Origin: CAVRUD01 sp963724285 | Lineage (GTDB): Bacteria; Chloroflexota; Chloroflexia; Thermomicrobiales; UBA6265 | Assembly (NCBI GenBank): GCA_963724285.1 | Contig: CAVRUD010000034.1 | Span: forward strand, 41,534 to 105,533 | DNA length: 64,000 bases | Direction: 5' to 3' | Shown: in pieces, positions 8,722-17,529 of the stretch | Position numbering within the stretch: position 1 is the stretch's first letter | How the letters are laid out: each line of letters starts with the position of its first letter | Translations under genes and position numbers: made by a program | Notes under the pieces: model-generated | The model's database searches: none | What the model was told of the DNA's origin: nothing | What the model saw: only the letters and a program-made list of their open reading frames with translations

Positions 8722-8985
8722 CAACGATTGCTTCAATTCCTTGAACTGCAAGACAACGCAGGTTGATTGGTTCACTAAACCGTTTATTGATACGTGAGGA
8801 TCCGCCGGCGAACAACTCCACGAATGGGCAGGCCAATGGCACCGGGTGGGCCAACGCCGACGAATCTAGCGTATCACCGGGTTGGGGTAATGCTTTCGTC
8901 AGATCCGTCGAAAGCTGGTCATCGCCGGGTCATACATTCGTCAAGGTCAGACATCGATTCGCCCTAGCACCAGCAGGATGACGTG

Positions 8986-10047
8986 ATGCCAAGAGCCCGT
9001 TCCGTACGCCGTTATGGCTCCGCCCTGGTAGCTCTCGTGCTCATCTGGGCCGTACCAACGCTTCTGGCGGCATCGAGACCGCCCTCAGCGGCCGCCGCGG
9101 CGCAATTCGCGTGGGAACTTGTCGGCGACGGCGATGGCCCAGCGGCGCGCTCGGAACACACGCTCGCGGCCGATGTGGAGGGCTACGGACTTGTGCTGTT
9201 TGGGGGGCGGGACGGAACCGGGACCGCGCTGGGCGACACCTGGCGGTTTGACGCCGACACAGGAACCTGGGACGCCATTCCTGGCACAGGTCCGGCGCCA
9301 CGCTTTGGCCATGCAGTAGCGGTCGACGATGCCGCGGGCGTCTTCTACCTGATTGGCGGGCAGGCTGGGTCCACCTTCTTCGACGACACCTGGCGGTACG
9401 AGTACGCAACCGATTCCTGGTCCCAGATCGATACCACACCCGCCCCCGCAGCCCGGTACGGACACTCAGCCATTCTGACCGGCGATGGTCAAGTGGTCAT
9501 ATCGCACGGCTTTACGTTCAACGGCCGATTCGACGATACTTGGTCGCTCGATCCCGAAACCGGAACCTGGACCGATATCTCACCGGAAACAGGGGCAACA
9601 AGGCCGCTGCCGCGTTGCTTACATGAAGCGGTCTGGGACGCCGAAGGCAAGCGCATGCTCCTCTTCGGCGGCTGCGCGTCGGGCTACGGTCCCTGCCCGC
9701 TCGGCGATCTGTGGTCATTCGACCCGGAGACGCGCGAATGGACTGATGAGACGCCGGCAATCGGTCCGGCGCCGCGCACCAACCCGGCTCTGGTGCTCGA
9801 CAGCGAGAGCCAACGCGCAATCCTCCTGGCAGGCAGCACCGAGGCCGGGTTCCGATTCGACACCTGGACCCTCGACCTCGCCGAGGATGTCCTGAACTGG
9901 ACAGAACAGCCACCAGGCGGGGATAGTCCCACCCCGCGAGGCAGCCTGGATGCGACCGTGCTTGGCGATACCCTGTACATCTTCGGTGGCACCGGCGACG
10001 CAGGACGATTAGCCGACCTGTGGATTGCAGAGATTACCGAAGACTAG
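8986..10047 (+). CDS. Secreted Kelch-repeat beta-propeller protein
   Basis: About 353 residues. An N-terminal signal segment (SALVALVLIWAVPTLLAA) is followed by repeated Kelch blades, each with a G-G pair and a later W: LVLFGGRDG...DTWRFD, FYLIGGQAG...DTWRYE, MLLFGGCAS...DLWSFD, AILLAGSTE...DTWTLD, LYIFGGTGD...DLWIAE. Six or so blades of about 50 residues fit one propeller. Propellers of this type bind proteins or glycans outside the cell; no enzyme motif is visible. ATG 8986 has AGGA eight bases upstream; a GTG directly before it is equally possible. The stop codon shares CTAG with the convergent cold-shock gene. Confidence 0.85.
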   Translation: MPRARSVRRYGSALVALVLIWAVPTLLAASRPPSAAAAAQFAWELVGDGDGPAARSEHTLAADVEGYGLVLFGGRDGTGTALGDTWRFDADTGTWDAIPGTGPAPRFGHAVAVDDAAGVFYLIGGQAGSTFFDDTWRYEYATDSWSQIDTTPAPAARYGHSAILTGDGQVVISHGFTFNGRFDDTWSLDPETGTWTDISPETGATRPLPRCLHEAVWDAEGKRMLLFGGCASGYGPCPLGDLWSFDPETREWTDETPAIGPAPRTNPALVLDSESQRAILLAGSTEAGFRFDTWTLDLAEDVLNWTEQPPGGDSPTPRGSLDATVLGDTLYIFGGTGDAGRLADLWIAEITED

Positions 10048-10325
10048 CCGGCCGGGCCGACTGCCTTCTCCGGCGGCAGCGGCTCGTTCTCGTCTGCGGG
10101 CACCGCATCATCGGCGAGCCGGACATTGACGGCCCGGATGTGCTCGTTGGGCAGGTCTCCGGGGCTCTGCTCCTCGGAATTGAACTCCACCGGTACGCCC
10201 GGCCCCAGGTCTCCAAACTCGGCGCCATTCAGCCCCGATTGATGAAAGAAATACTCCTCGCCATTCGGCCCGATAATGAAGCCAAACTTTCCGGTCGAAT
10301 CGACGCGATCAACCACACCGCGCAA
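10044..10325 (-). CDS. Cold-shock-domain protein
   Basis: TTG 10325 lies nine bases after AAAGGAG and gives 93 residues; the open frame continues upstream but without the fold. The N-terminal part has the cold-shock pattern RGVVDRVDSTGKFGFI, then EEYFFHQSGLNG, then PGVPVEFNSEE. The aromatic RNP1-like (K-F-G-F-I) and RNP2-like (Y-F-F-H) segments bind single-stranded nucleic acid in the family. The tail (residues about 70-93) is acidic and proline-rich, unlike the short classical CspA. The gene converges on the Kelch gene with a 4-base overlap. Confidence 0.8.
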   Translation of the reverse strand: MRGVVDRVDSTGKFGFIIGPNGEEYFFHQSGLNGAEFGDLGPGVPVEFNSEEQSPGDLPNEHIRAVNVRLADDAVPADENEPLPPEKAVGPAG

Positions 10326-10468
10326 CGTCGTCAACTCCTTTGGATGACCGCGGCGTTCGGCCGCGGTAGGAACGATGCCGCAAGCGGCGTTCCGTGGATC
10401 GCCGCCGGATGCTGATCGTCGGTCAAGGGGCCGGGCACGCCAACGCCGACCGGCGTCAGGAGACATGA

Positions 10469-11878
10469 ATGACCCACTCGCTCGAAGCGCTGACAACTGC
10501 CTTCGACATCGCGCGCGACTACCTCGATGGATTGCACTCCCGGCCGGTAAGCCGGGCGGCCGACGCCGCCACCATGGCCGCGATCCTCGACGAACCTTTG
10601 CCGGAGTCTGGGTGTCCGCCCTCTGAGGCGGTTAGCGAGTGGTTCAGACGGGCCGAGCCGGGCATCGTGGCGGGATCGGGCCCGCGCTTTTTCGGCTTCG
10701 TCCAGGGCGGGACAACCCCGGCTGCCCTGGCCGGCGATTGGCTCGCCTCGGCGATCGACCAGAACGCGGCCATGTGGGCCATGAGCCCGGCGGCGGCCCA
10801 GACCGAACTTGTCGTCCTCCGCTGGCTCAAGGAGTTGTTTGGCCTTCCCGGCCAGTGGGCTGGTGCGATCACGAGCGGCGCCACCATGTCCAACCTCGTT
10901 GGCCTGGCGGCCGCCCGCCAGTGGGCCGGCAACCGTCTCGGATTCGATCCCGCCCAGGATGGCCTCGGCGGGCAGCCTCCTATTCCCGTCGTCAGCAGCA
11001 CCGAGATCCATGTGAGCGCCATCAAGGCGTTGGGCACGCTCGGACTGGGCCGCGGTCAAGTGCGCAGGGTGGATGCGCACAACGGCGCCATCGATCTGGA
11101 CGCCTTTCAGCGGGAACTGGAGGGGATACCCGGGCCGGTCATCGTGGTCGGGAATGCCGGTGAGGTCAACACCGGGGCCTTCGACGACCTTGCGGGGCTG
11201 GCAGAGCGGTGCGCCGCCCATCCCGGCGGCGCCTGGCTCCACATCGACGCGGCCTTCGGGCTCTTCGCCGCGGCCTCGCCGCGCTTTGCCCATCTTACCC
11301 GCGGGATCGAGCAGGCAGACTCGGTTGGGGCGGACGCCCACAAGTGGCTCAACGTGCCGTACGACGGGGGGTTCGCCTTCGTACGTGACGGAGATGCCCT
11401 CCGCGCCGCCTTTGACGCGACCGGCTCATACCTTGCCCCCCCGCCCGGCGCCGGTTGGAACCCATCGAGCCACGTTCCAGAGATGTCGCGCCGGTTCAGG
11501 GCGCTGTCGTTCTGGTGCGCCCTCCGGGCCGACGGCCGGAACGGCTATCGCGCGATTGTCGAACGCTGCGTGGACAACGCCCGCATGTTCGGCGACTGGA
11601 TCGAGCGGACACCCGGGCTGGAGTTGCTCGCCCCGGTCCACCTCAACGTCGTCTGCTACCGGATCAGGCCCGCCGAAGCCGATCCCGAATCCTTGGACGA
11701 GATCAACCGCGGGGCCAACCTCGCCCTTCAGTCCGGTGGGTTGGCGTTTGTCTCCCCGACGGTCTGGAACGGCCAGGCCGCCATCCGGTCGGCCTTCGAC
11801 AACTGGGCGACCCAGGCACACGACGTCGACCTGCTCTGCGAGGCCGTCGCCGAGCAGGTCGCCCGCTATACCCGCTAG
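10469..11878 (+). CDS. PLP-dependent group II amino acid decarboxylase
   Basis: 469 residues. The PLP lysine lies in SVGADAHKWLNVPYD, preceded by HIDAAFGLFA, where the aspartate contacts the pyridine nitrogen; ITSGATMSNLVGL holds the phosphate. This is the aromatic-L-amino-acid/glutamate decarboxylase family (fold type I), which removes CO2 from amino acids. The sequence does not show whether tyrosine, tryptophan, aspartate or another substrate is used. The start ATG has CAGGAGACATGA upstream. Its 3' end lies 5 bases from the convergent acetyltransferase gene. Confidence 0.87.
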   Translation: MTHSLEALTTAFDIARDYLDGLHSRPVSRAADAATMAAILDEPLPESGCPPSEAVSEWFRRAEPGIVAGSGPRFFGFVQGGTTPAALAGDWLASAIDQNAAMWAMSPAAAQTELVVLRWLKELFGLPGQWAGAITSGATMSNLVGLAAARQWAGNRLGFDPAQDGLGGQPPIPVVSSTEIHVSAIKALGTLGLGRGQVRRVDAHNGAIDLDAFQRELEGIPGPVIVVGNAGEVNTGAFDDLAGLAERCAAHPGGAWLHIDAAFGLFAAASPRFAHLTRGIEQADSVGADAHKWLNVPYDGGFAFVRDGDALRAAFDATGSYLAPPPGAGWNPSSHVPEMSRRFRALSFWCALRADGRNGYRAIVERCVDNARMFGDWIERTPGLELLAPVHLNVVCYRIRPAEADPESLDEINRGANLALQSGGLAFVSPTVWNGQAAIRSAFDNWATQAHDVDLLCEAVAEQVARYTR

Positions 11879-11883
11879 CCCGC

Positions 11884-12774
11884 TTAGCTCAGTTGAGGAT
11901 CAGTTCCATCTCCGATTGTGACAAGCGACACCGGAACGCCAGCGGCGCGGAGGACCTGGTTGAACGGGTCGTCTTCGGGGACGTTCGCCGCATACAGCCG
12001 ATCACCCGGGTACATAGCAATCAATCTGGCGAGGAGGCTCGTCAACGCTGCCCGTTCGTCGCGACCCATGGAACGGCAGCCGGTGTCGATGATGGACACG
12101 CGAGCGCCGACCTGCGCGGGAATGCGATAGATGAGGTAAGCCTCGGGCCGGTCGGGATTGCCGGAGGCCAGGCCCGCGGTCGACTCGGCGGGCGTCGTCA
12201 GCCTCAAGGACGGCGCGTCCTGCTGCCAGGGCCGCTGCATCCGGTGATACTCGCCGAAGTCGGCCCAGATTGACGTCGGGCGGTCCATCACCCATATGTG
12301 AGAACTCCGGTCGTCCCGTTCGGGAACCGCGGCCGGGATTCCATCGAATAGATCGAGCCGCCGCGTGACCTGAAATCCAAGATCGAGATACAGGCGGCGG
12401 GCCGCCTCGTTGCTGTCGATGCATTCGAGCAAATACCGCACGAGCCCTCGCGCGCGGGCCTCCTCGATCGAGCGGACCATGAGCTCCCGCCCAAGCCCCT
12501 TGCGCCGCATCGCGGGCACCACCCCGAGACCGCCACACCAGCCGACGGCCTCTCGAATGGCGAGCAGGCAGACGCCGAGCGGATCGCCCTCATTTTCGAG
12601 GGCGATCACCGACGCCGTCAGATCGACGTGCTCCGCCTCGATCATCCTTTTGAACGGAGCTTCCTCGATCTGAACCGGGACGACATAGTCCCGAAATCCT
12701 TCCAGAAATGCCTTCCAGACAAGCGTCGAAGGTACAGATGACGCCGGAACGAACCGGATTCCCTCGTGTGCCAT
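11884..12774 (-). CDS. GNAT-family acetyltransferase
   Basis: 296 residues from the ATG at 12774, with GAGGA nine bases upstream inside the end of the kinase gene. The acetyl-CoA-binding motif A is GVVPAMRRKGLGRELMVRS, followed by LLECIDSNEAARRLYLDLGF, the typical motif B. The first 150 residues make the GNAT fold. The remaining roughly 140 (from YHRMQRPW onward) look like a second degenerate GNAT or a substrate domain, with GYPGDRLYAAN-like features but no clear CoA loop. It sits two bases downstream of the kinase, so the two are probably co-transcribed. Confidence 0.8.
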   Translation of the reverse strand: MAHEGIRFVPASSVPSTLVWKAFLEGFRDYVVPVQIEEAPFKRMIEAEHVDLTASVIALENEGDPLGVCLLAIREAVGWCGGLGVVPAMRRKGLGRELMVRSIEEARARGLVRYLLECIDSNEAARRLYLDLGFQVTRRLDLFDGIPAAVPERDDRSSHIWVMDRPTSIWADFGEYHRMQRPWQQDAPSLRLTTPAESTAGLASGNPDRPEAYLIYRIPAQVGARVSIIDTGCRSMGRDERAALTSLLARLIAMYPGDRLYAANVPEDDPFNQVLRAAGVPVSLVTIGDGTDPQLS

Positions 12775-12776
12775 GA

Positions 12777-13536
12777 TCAGGATTCCTCGACATCGCCAAG
12801 CTCGGCCAGTTTTCGGCGCGCGTAGTCGGGTTCGATCAGCCAGCCGTTGGCGGCTTCCCAGGCCGTCGCTGCGGTCTTGATCGCCGCCAACCTGGCTTGG
12901 GGCTGGACCAACTCGATCCGCCAGGGGATTTTCGGCCAGATCCAGAACCGATGCATCGACCCTCGCCTCATCCCAGTCGAGGAGGCCGGCCCCGGCTCGG
13001 GTCAGGCGGAGATTCTGGGCGCCCGGGTCGCCGTGGACAACACTGCGCGGCTCGCTGGCGATCGCGCGCCAGGCGGCACGGCATCGGGCCACACCGTCCT
13101 CGGGCATGAGGGTCAGATCGACGTCGCCGCCCCTGGCCTCTGCGAGCAGTTCGCGGGTTCCGGCAAAGCCCGGCCGTTGGGGCCAAGATACGGTCATTGC
13201 GTGGAGGCGTTGCAGGGTGGAGGCCACCATTCGCCAGTCGTTGTCCGACGCCGGCGGCTCTCCATCCAGCCAGGTCAGCACGCAAACCCCGTCGCAAAAT
13301 AGTCGCCCGTCGTTGGCAGGGATCGGACGGGGCACATGAAAACCGTTTTCAGTGAGGGCGGTCAGCAGATCGATCTCCCAGGCGAGCGCATCGTTCGCGC
13401 GGCGGGTGCGTCGGGCGACAACGCGCTCGCCGTTCAGGGTCGCCATCAGCACGGTGTTGCGGTTTCCCCCGCCCAACGGTTCGCCTGGACGGACATCCGG
13501 CCAGTTCCGATGGAGGATGTGCAGAAGGGGCTCCAC
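12777..13536 (-). CDS. Aminoglycoside-phosphotransferase-like kinase, frameshifted
   Basis: GTG 13536 has GAGGGAG just upstream. The first frame gives GGGNRNTVLMA, ERVVARRTRR, then the catalytic loop SVVHGDPGAQNLRLTRAG (HGD-x4-N) and LLDWDEAR (metal-binding D), which is the APH/choline-kinase fold. Near 12930 the frame jumps; the continuation IPWRIELVQPQARLAAIKT to GDVEES ends at 12777. Without the jump the frame runs into the acetyltransferase and gives a false 550-residue fusion. Roughly 252 residues when joined. The substrate, an alcohol or aminoglycoside hydroxyl, is unknown. Confidence 0.75.
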
Positions 13537-13755
13537 GATGCTCCCTCGTTGATGGGCTGACGTTGCGACGGTGCGTCCGGCGCGCTAGCATGGCCTGTGC
13601 TGCCTGCCAAGGCAACGTATGTCGTCTCCGCCAATGCCCAGACCGACGGCGGGTTTCTCCTTGACGTATCCGGGGCCAATCCCGCAGGCGACCAGTGTAA
13701 CGCTCGATTCTTCCCATGTGATCCGCCCAACGCAGGCGGTGGGAGTCCTGTCACC

Positions 13756-13962
13756 GTGCGTCATCTGCATCACCTTTCACTAGCGCTCTTTCTCGGCGGT
13801 GTCCTCCTCACCATCGCCGCGATTACCTTATCCCTTTCGGCCCTCTGGACGCTCAGCGGGCTCTTGCTGGCGATCGCAGGGGCCGTCAAAGTCGTTGTCG
13901 TCTATCTATGGCGCAACGTGATCCAGATCGAGCACGTTGAGGGCACGGTGCACAAAGGCTAA
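13756..13962 (+). CDS. Small membrane protein
   Basis: GTG 13756 follows GGGAG by ten bases. The 68-residue product begins MRHLHHLSLALFLGGVLLTI. Two closely spaced hydrophobic helices (LSLALFLGGVLLTIAAI and LWTLSGLLLAIAGAVKVVVVYLW) are followed by a short polar tail. The length and layout resemble cytochrome c oxidase subunit IV-type or other small respiratory membrane proteins, but there is no diagnostic motif. No oxidase genes lie beside it. Confidence 0.55.
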   Translation: MRHLHHLSLALFLGGVLLTIAAITLSLSALWTLSGLLLAIAGAVKVVVVYLWRNVIQIEHVEGTVHKG

Positions 13963-14247
13963 GATCTCTACGCTGCGGAAATGGTTGGTGGTGATCCGAA
14001 AGGCCAGTACCAATACCCCAGACCAACCGCTCTCACGGCCGCGCGTCATCCCGTATCATGTTGGGCATGCCCGCCCGGAGCAGCCGGAAGGAGACCCGCG
14101 TAACTACGCCGGAGTTCTTGGCCGACGATCGCCGTTGCAGGCAATGTGATGGCAACCGGAACGCACGACTGGTACTTCCCACGAGGAGACCAGAACACGC
14201 ACCGGCTCGGCTCGGCTCAGGATGCAGGCGACCAGCGGAGGCACGAC

Positions 14248-14630
14248 GTGAACACCCACCCAGGAAAACGACCGCTCCACGCGCTCGCAAGGTGGCCAGC
14301 CCGTTCAGAGCGGGCAATCGCGGGCTGGGACTGGAACGAGGCCGCCCATCTCGCAGCAATCGCTGCGGACCCAGCAGGCGCAACAAGCCGCCCAGGCTCA
14401 GCGGGCCAGGCAGGTCTTTGCCGGCAACGATCTGCGCGCACCTGGAAAACCCGCTCGATTTCGGCGCGCCGGAAGGGCTGGTCGATTCAACCCAGCGCAC
14501 CTACCTGATCGTCCTGTTCGGCCTGCTGGTCGTCGCCGTCCTGCTCTACTTCCTGTTTGGGATGGGACCGGCAAGTCCGATCTTCTTCATCCTTGCCCTT
14601 TCCTTGATCGCCGGGTGGCTGGTCTTTTGA
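14248..14630 (+). CDS. Probable small membrane protein, two frameshifts
   Basis: GTG 14248 follows GGAGG by six bases and starts NTHPGKRPLHALARWP. Three frames then seem to join: RAIAGWDWNEAAH; ISQQSLRTQQAQQAAQAQRA running into RQVFAGNDLRAP; and NPLDFGAPEGLVDSTQRTYL with two hydrophobic stretches (LIVLFGLLVVAVLLYFLF, IFFILALSLIAGWLVF) to the stop. The second join falls in an A-run (GGAAAACCC near 14450), a classic indel site. The reconstruction is mine and uncertain; only the membrane C-terminus is clear. The 285 bases before it (13963-14247) hold nothing I recognise. Confidence 0.4.
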
Positions 14631-14674
14631 CCGCTGACCGGTAACACCGCATTGATTCATCTGCCCCGGCCAGC

Positions 14675-15079
14675 ATGACCGTCCGGCCAGGAATGCCCAT
14701 GCCCCGGAGGCTGATTGTGTCCGATACCGTCGCGGTCGTCTCCTGGAAGGATGTCGCTACCGAGCGCGTCGGCGAAGGCATCGAGCGCCAGACCATCCAC
14801 GGCGACCGGCAAACGCTGGTCCGATACTGGTACGCTCCCGGGGCGATCTTTCCGAGCCATGCCCATCCAGAAGAGCAGATGACCGTGGTGCTCTCCGGCA
14901 GGATCACCTTTACGGTCGGGGACCAGACCGTCACGCTGGGACCAGGAGAGGTCGCCACCATTCCCGGTGGGGTCCCCCACGGCGCTACGGTCGCCGGGAA
15001 CGAATCGGTCGAGACGCTGAATACCTTGAGCCCTCGGCGTGTTCGCGCTCCCGGGGCGGACGCTGAGGAAACCCCATGA
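14675..15079 (+). CDS. Cupin-domain protein
   Basis: 134 residues. One small cupin barrel: PGAIFPSHAHPEEQMTVVLSG (H-x-H-x4-E, motif 1) and GEVATIPGGVPHGA (motif 2, one His), which together would bind one metal ion. ATGs at 14693 and 14699 are alternative starts. Its stop overlaps the start of the next gene in ATGA, so it is translationally coupled to the dehydrogenase. The pair suggests small-molecule metabolism in which the cupin acts as isomerase, dioxygenase or sensor; the substrate is not visible. Confidence 0.85.
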   Translation: MTVRPGMPMPRRLIVSDTVAVVSWKDVATERVGEGIERQTIHGDRQTLVRYWYAPGAIFPSHAHPEEQMTVVLSGRITFTVGDQTVTLGPGEVATIPGGVPHGATVAGNESVETLNTLSPRRVRAPGADAEETP

Positions 15080-15984
15080 GTGATGGTGAAGATCCCGGCG
15101 AGGGCAGGCCCCACCTTCGCATCGTGCGGGATGGTCAGGGCGCCCCAGGTGGCCAAGAACCGGAGCAGCCCGAATCCCCATCGAGCGCACAGGTATCCAC
15201 CGCGCTCTATCCACCGGGCGCGTTTGGGCGCCTGTTCGACCTGACCGATCAGGTGGCGGTCGTCGTCGGTGCCGGGGGACTGGGCAGCGCAATCGCCTGC
15301 GCGCTGGCCGATCACGGCGCACGCCTCGCGATTGCCGACCGCGATATCGAGGCCGCAAAGCGCCTGGCCCAATCATGCTTGCGGCCCGGTCGACCGGGCC
15401 CGATCGCCCTGGTACTGGACATCACCAACCCCGCCCAGGCGCGGGCGGCGGTTCAGGCCGTCGAGCAGACCGCCAGCAAGATCGACATCCTCGTCAATGC
15501 GGCTGGGATCCAGATCGGCAAGCCTGCCCTCGAATACACCCCACCCGAGTGGCGCCAGATCCTCGACATCAATCTCTCGGGCGTCTTCTACATCACCCAG
15601 GCCGTCGGCGCGGGGATGGTCGCCCGCGGCTACGGCCGCGTCCTGACAATCGCTTCTGTCTCCAGCTTGCTCGGTCACCCGAACCACGCCCCATATGCCG
15701 CCTCGAAGGGCGGTGTAGCTCTGCTTACCAAGGTCCTTGCAACGGAGTGGGCACCCCATGGCGTAACCGTCAACGCCATCGGTCCGACCTACATCGAAAC
15801 CGCGTTGAACGCGCCGGAACTCGCCCAACCCGGCGTGCGCGATGGCATCGTTTCTCGCATCCCCATGGGACGTCTAGGTCGTCCGGAGGACCTGGTGGCA
15901 GCGGCGGTGTTCCTTTGCTCTGAGCCGGCCAGGTTTGTGACGGGGCAGACGCTCTACGTCGACGGCGGCCGAACGGCGGATTGA
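15076..15984 (+). CDS. Short-chain dehydrogenase/reductase
   Basis: 302 residues. After a 50-residue polar leader comes VAVVVGAGGLGSAIA (cofactor loop), AIADRD (acidic end of strand 2, suggesting NAD(H)), VNAAGIQIG (the N-A-G motif), and the catalytic serine and Y-x-x-x-K (IASVSSLLG...PYAASKGG). It ends with the typical FVTGQTLYVDGGRTAD. It overlaps the cupin gene by four bases. This is the classical SDR layout of the 2-deoxy-D-gluconate dehydrogenase or 3-oxoacyl-ACP reductase type; the substrate cannot be told. Confidence 0.88.
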   Translation: MSDGEDPGEGRPHLRIVRDGQGAPGGQEPEQPESPSSAQVSTALYPPGAFGRLFDLTDQVAVVVGAGGLGSAIACALADHGARLAIADRDIEAAKRLAQSCLRPGRPGPIALVLDITNPAQARAAVQAVEQTASKIDILVNAAGIQIGKPALEYTPPEWRQILDINLSGVFYITQAVGAGMVARGYGRVLTIASVSSLLGHPNHAPYAASKGGVALLTKVLATEWAPHGVTVNAIGPTYIETALNAPELAQPGVRDGIVSRIPMGRLGRPEDLVAAAVFLCSEPARFVTGQTLYVDGGRTAD

Positions 15985-16177
15985 GATCGGCGCGGGCCCG
16001 GGGCCACTGGACGTGGCGCGGGAACCGGCCGCGAAAGCCTGGCGTTATATCACCAACTCCGGCAGGCGGGTACAATCCGCTGAACCTGTCCGCGGCGCGT
16101 CCGCCGCGCCCCGTCATATTTGGCCGTGATGTGCCGTGGCACGACGATGCCCCTGCGGGGCACGGGAGGGAAAGGCC

Positions 16178-17467
16178 TTGAACACGCGATTCGCGCATCC
16201 CGGCGCGATCTGGCTCAGGCTCCTGGCCGTCGCGCTGGTGATGTCGGCAGGGTTGGTCGCGGCCGGGCCACGGGTCGTTTCTGCTCAAGACGATGAGTCT
16301 GGACACGACGGCAACACCTTCACGGGACCGAACTTTGGCTGGTCCGTCGAGTGGGATGAAGACGCCTGGGCGTTCGAAGCCGAAGACAACTCGGGCGGCA
16401 ACGACTATTTCTCCCTTGCCACCGTCGAGGATGATCCGTTCGCCCTGGTCCAGTTCTTTGGGGCCGAGGGATTCGGCGGCGATCCGGACGACTGCGTGGC
16501 CGGATGGGAAGACTTTATCGCCGACCGAGACGCCGTCAGCGATGTCGAGGAAGACGACACGACCGACCTGCCCGAGACTCCCGTCGACGGCGCCAGTACC
16601 GCCTACACCTACGTCTCGGAGACGGACGACGGGACCGAATTCGACCTGATCGAATACGTGGCCTGCCAGCCGCTCGTCGAGGACGAGGCCGTGCTGATCC
16701 ACACCGTCATTACCACCCCGGACGTGTTTGAAGACTTTACTCCGCTCATCGACGACCTGGCCGCTGAGATCGTCCTCCCTGATGACAGCGGCGGTCGCGA
16801 TGACGAAGACGAGGATGTTACGCCAGACGCCGACGACGAAGACATTACGCCCGAAGCAGAAGACGAAGAGACGCCTGAGGCCGCCGAAGAAACCCCTGAA
16901 GCCGACGATGAAGTAACCCCCGAGGCTGATGACGAGGAGACTCCGGAGGCTGATGACGAGGAAACGCCTGAGGCAGATGACGACGAGTCGGGCGTGGATG
17001 GCAACGAGTACGTCGGTCCCAACTTCGGCTGGGAACTGTCCTGGGACGAAGACATCTGGACCGTCGATGCCGAGGACAACAGTGGCGGCTCCGACTTCAT
17101 CAGCCTGGTGTCCGAGGATCCATCCGCGTTCGTCCTGATCCAGGGCATCGAGGCGTTCGCGGGCGATCCGGACGAATGCGCTGAGGCTTGGGGCGACCTG
17201 ATCGAAGACCGTGGCGACGCCGAGGATGTTGAAGAAGCGCCAGAACTAGATGTGCCTGATGAGCCGAGCGGAGCGACCGGTGCCGTCTACACCTACTCCG
17301 TTGAACTCGAAGATGGGGATACCCTCGATATCGTCGAGTACATCCAGTGCTACGAGCTGGTCGAAGGCGAGGCCGTGCTGGAGGTGATTCTCCAGGCGCC
17401 CGAAGACACGTTCGAGGACGTGATTCCTGTGTTCGAGGATCTCGTCGCCGACCTGGAAATCGCCTAA
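16178..17467 (+). CDS. Secreted two-domain acidic-linker protein, paralogue 1
   Basis: TTG 16178 follows GGGAGGG by seven bases (429 residues). A signal peptide ends near VVSAQDD. Two copies of a domain of about 150 residues follow, roughly residues 35-205 and 270-429. Each begins DGN-(T/E)-(F/Y)-x-GPNFGW, then WD-E-D-x-W and EDNSGG, with one Cys in a GDPD-(D/E)-C segment and a second in EY-(V/I)-x-C. Between them lies a linker of about 65 residues almost entirely Asp, Glu, Thr and Pro (TPEADDEE repeats). The two cysteines probably form a disulfide. The opening resembles PsbP/Mog1-fold lipoproteins, but this is only a suggestion. No known name. Confidence 0.8.
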   Translation: MNTRFAHPGAIWLRLLAVALVMSAGLVAAGPRVVSAQDDESGHDGNTFTGPNFGWSVEWDEDAWAFEAEDNSGGNDYFSLATVEDDPFALVQFFGAEGFGGDPDDCVAGWEDFIADRDAVSDVEEDDTTDLPETPVDGASTAYTYVSETDDGTEFDLIEYVACQPLVEDEAVLIHTVITTPDVFEDFTPLIDDLAAEIVLPDDSGGRDDEDEDVTPDADDEDITPEAEDEETPEAAEETPEADDEVTPEADDEETPEADDEETPEADDDESGVDGNEYVGPNFGWELSWDEDIWTVDAEDNSGGSDFISLVSEDPSAFVLIQGIEAFAGDPDECAEAWGDLIEDRGDAEDVEEAPELDVPDEPSGATGAVYTYSVELEDGDTLDIVEYIQCYELVEGEAVLEVILQAPEDTFEDVIPVFEDLVADLEIA

Positions 17468-17529
17468 GCGGTGACCGGCGGCGACGATCCAGGGATAGGC
17501 TCCTGTTGGAGCAGAGAAAGGATCTTCCG

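Noticed and set aside
11884..13536. 550-residue kinase-acetyltransferase fusion
   Set aside because: The joining stretch (about residues 200-250) is out-of-frame translation; the kinase C-terminus is readable in another frame to a stop at 12777, and the acetyltransferase has its own ATG and ribosome site. Two genes and one frameshift explain it better.
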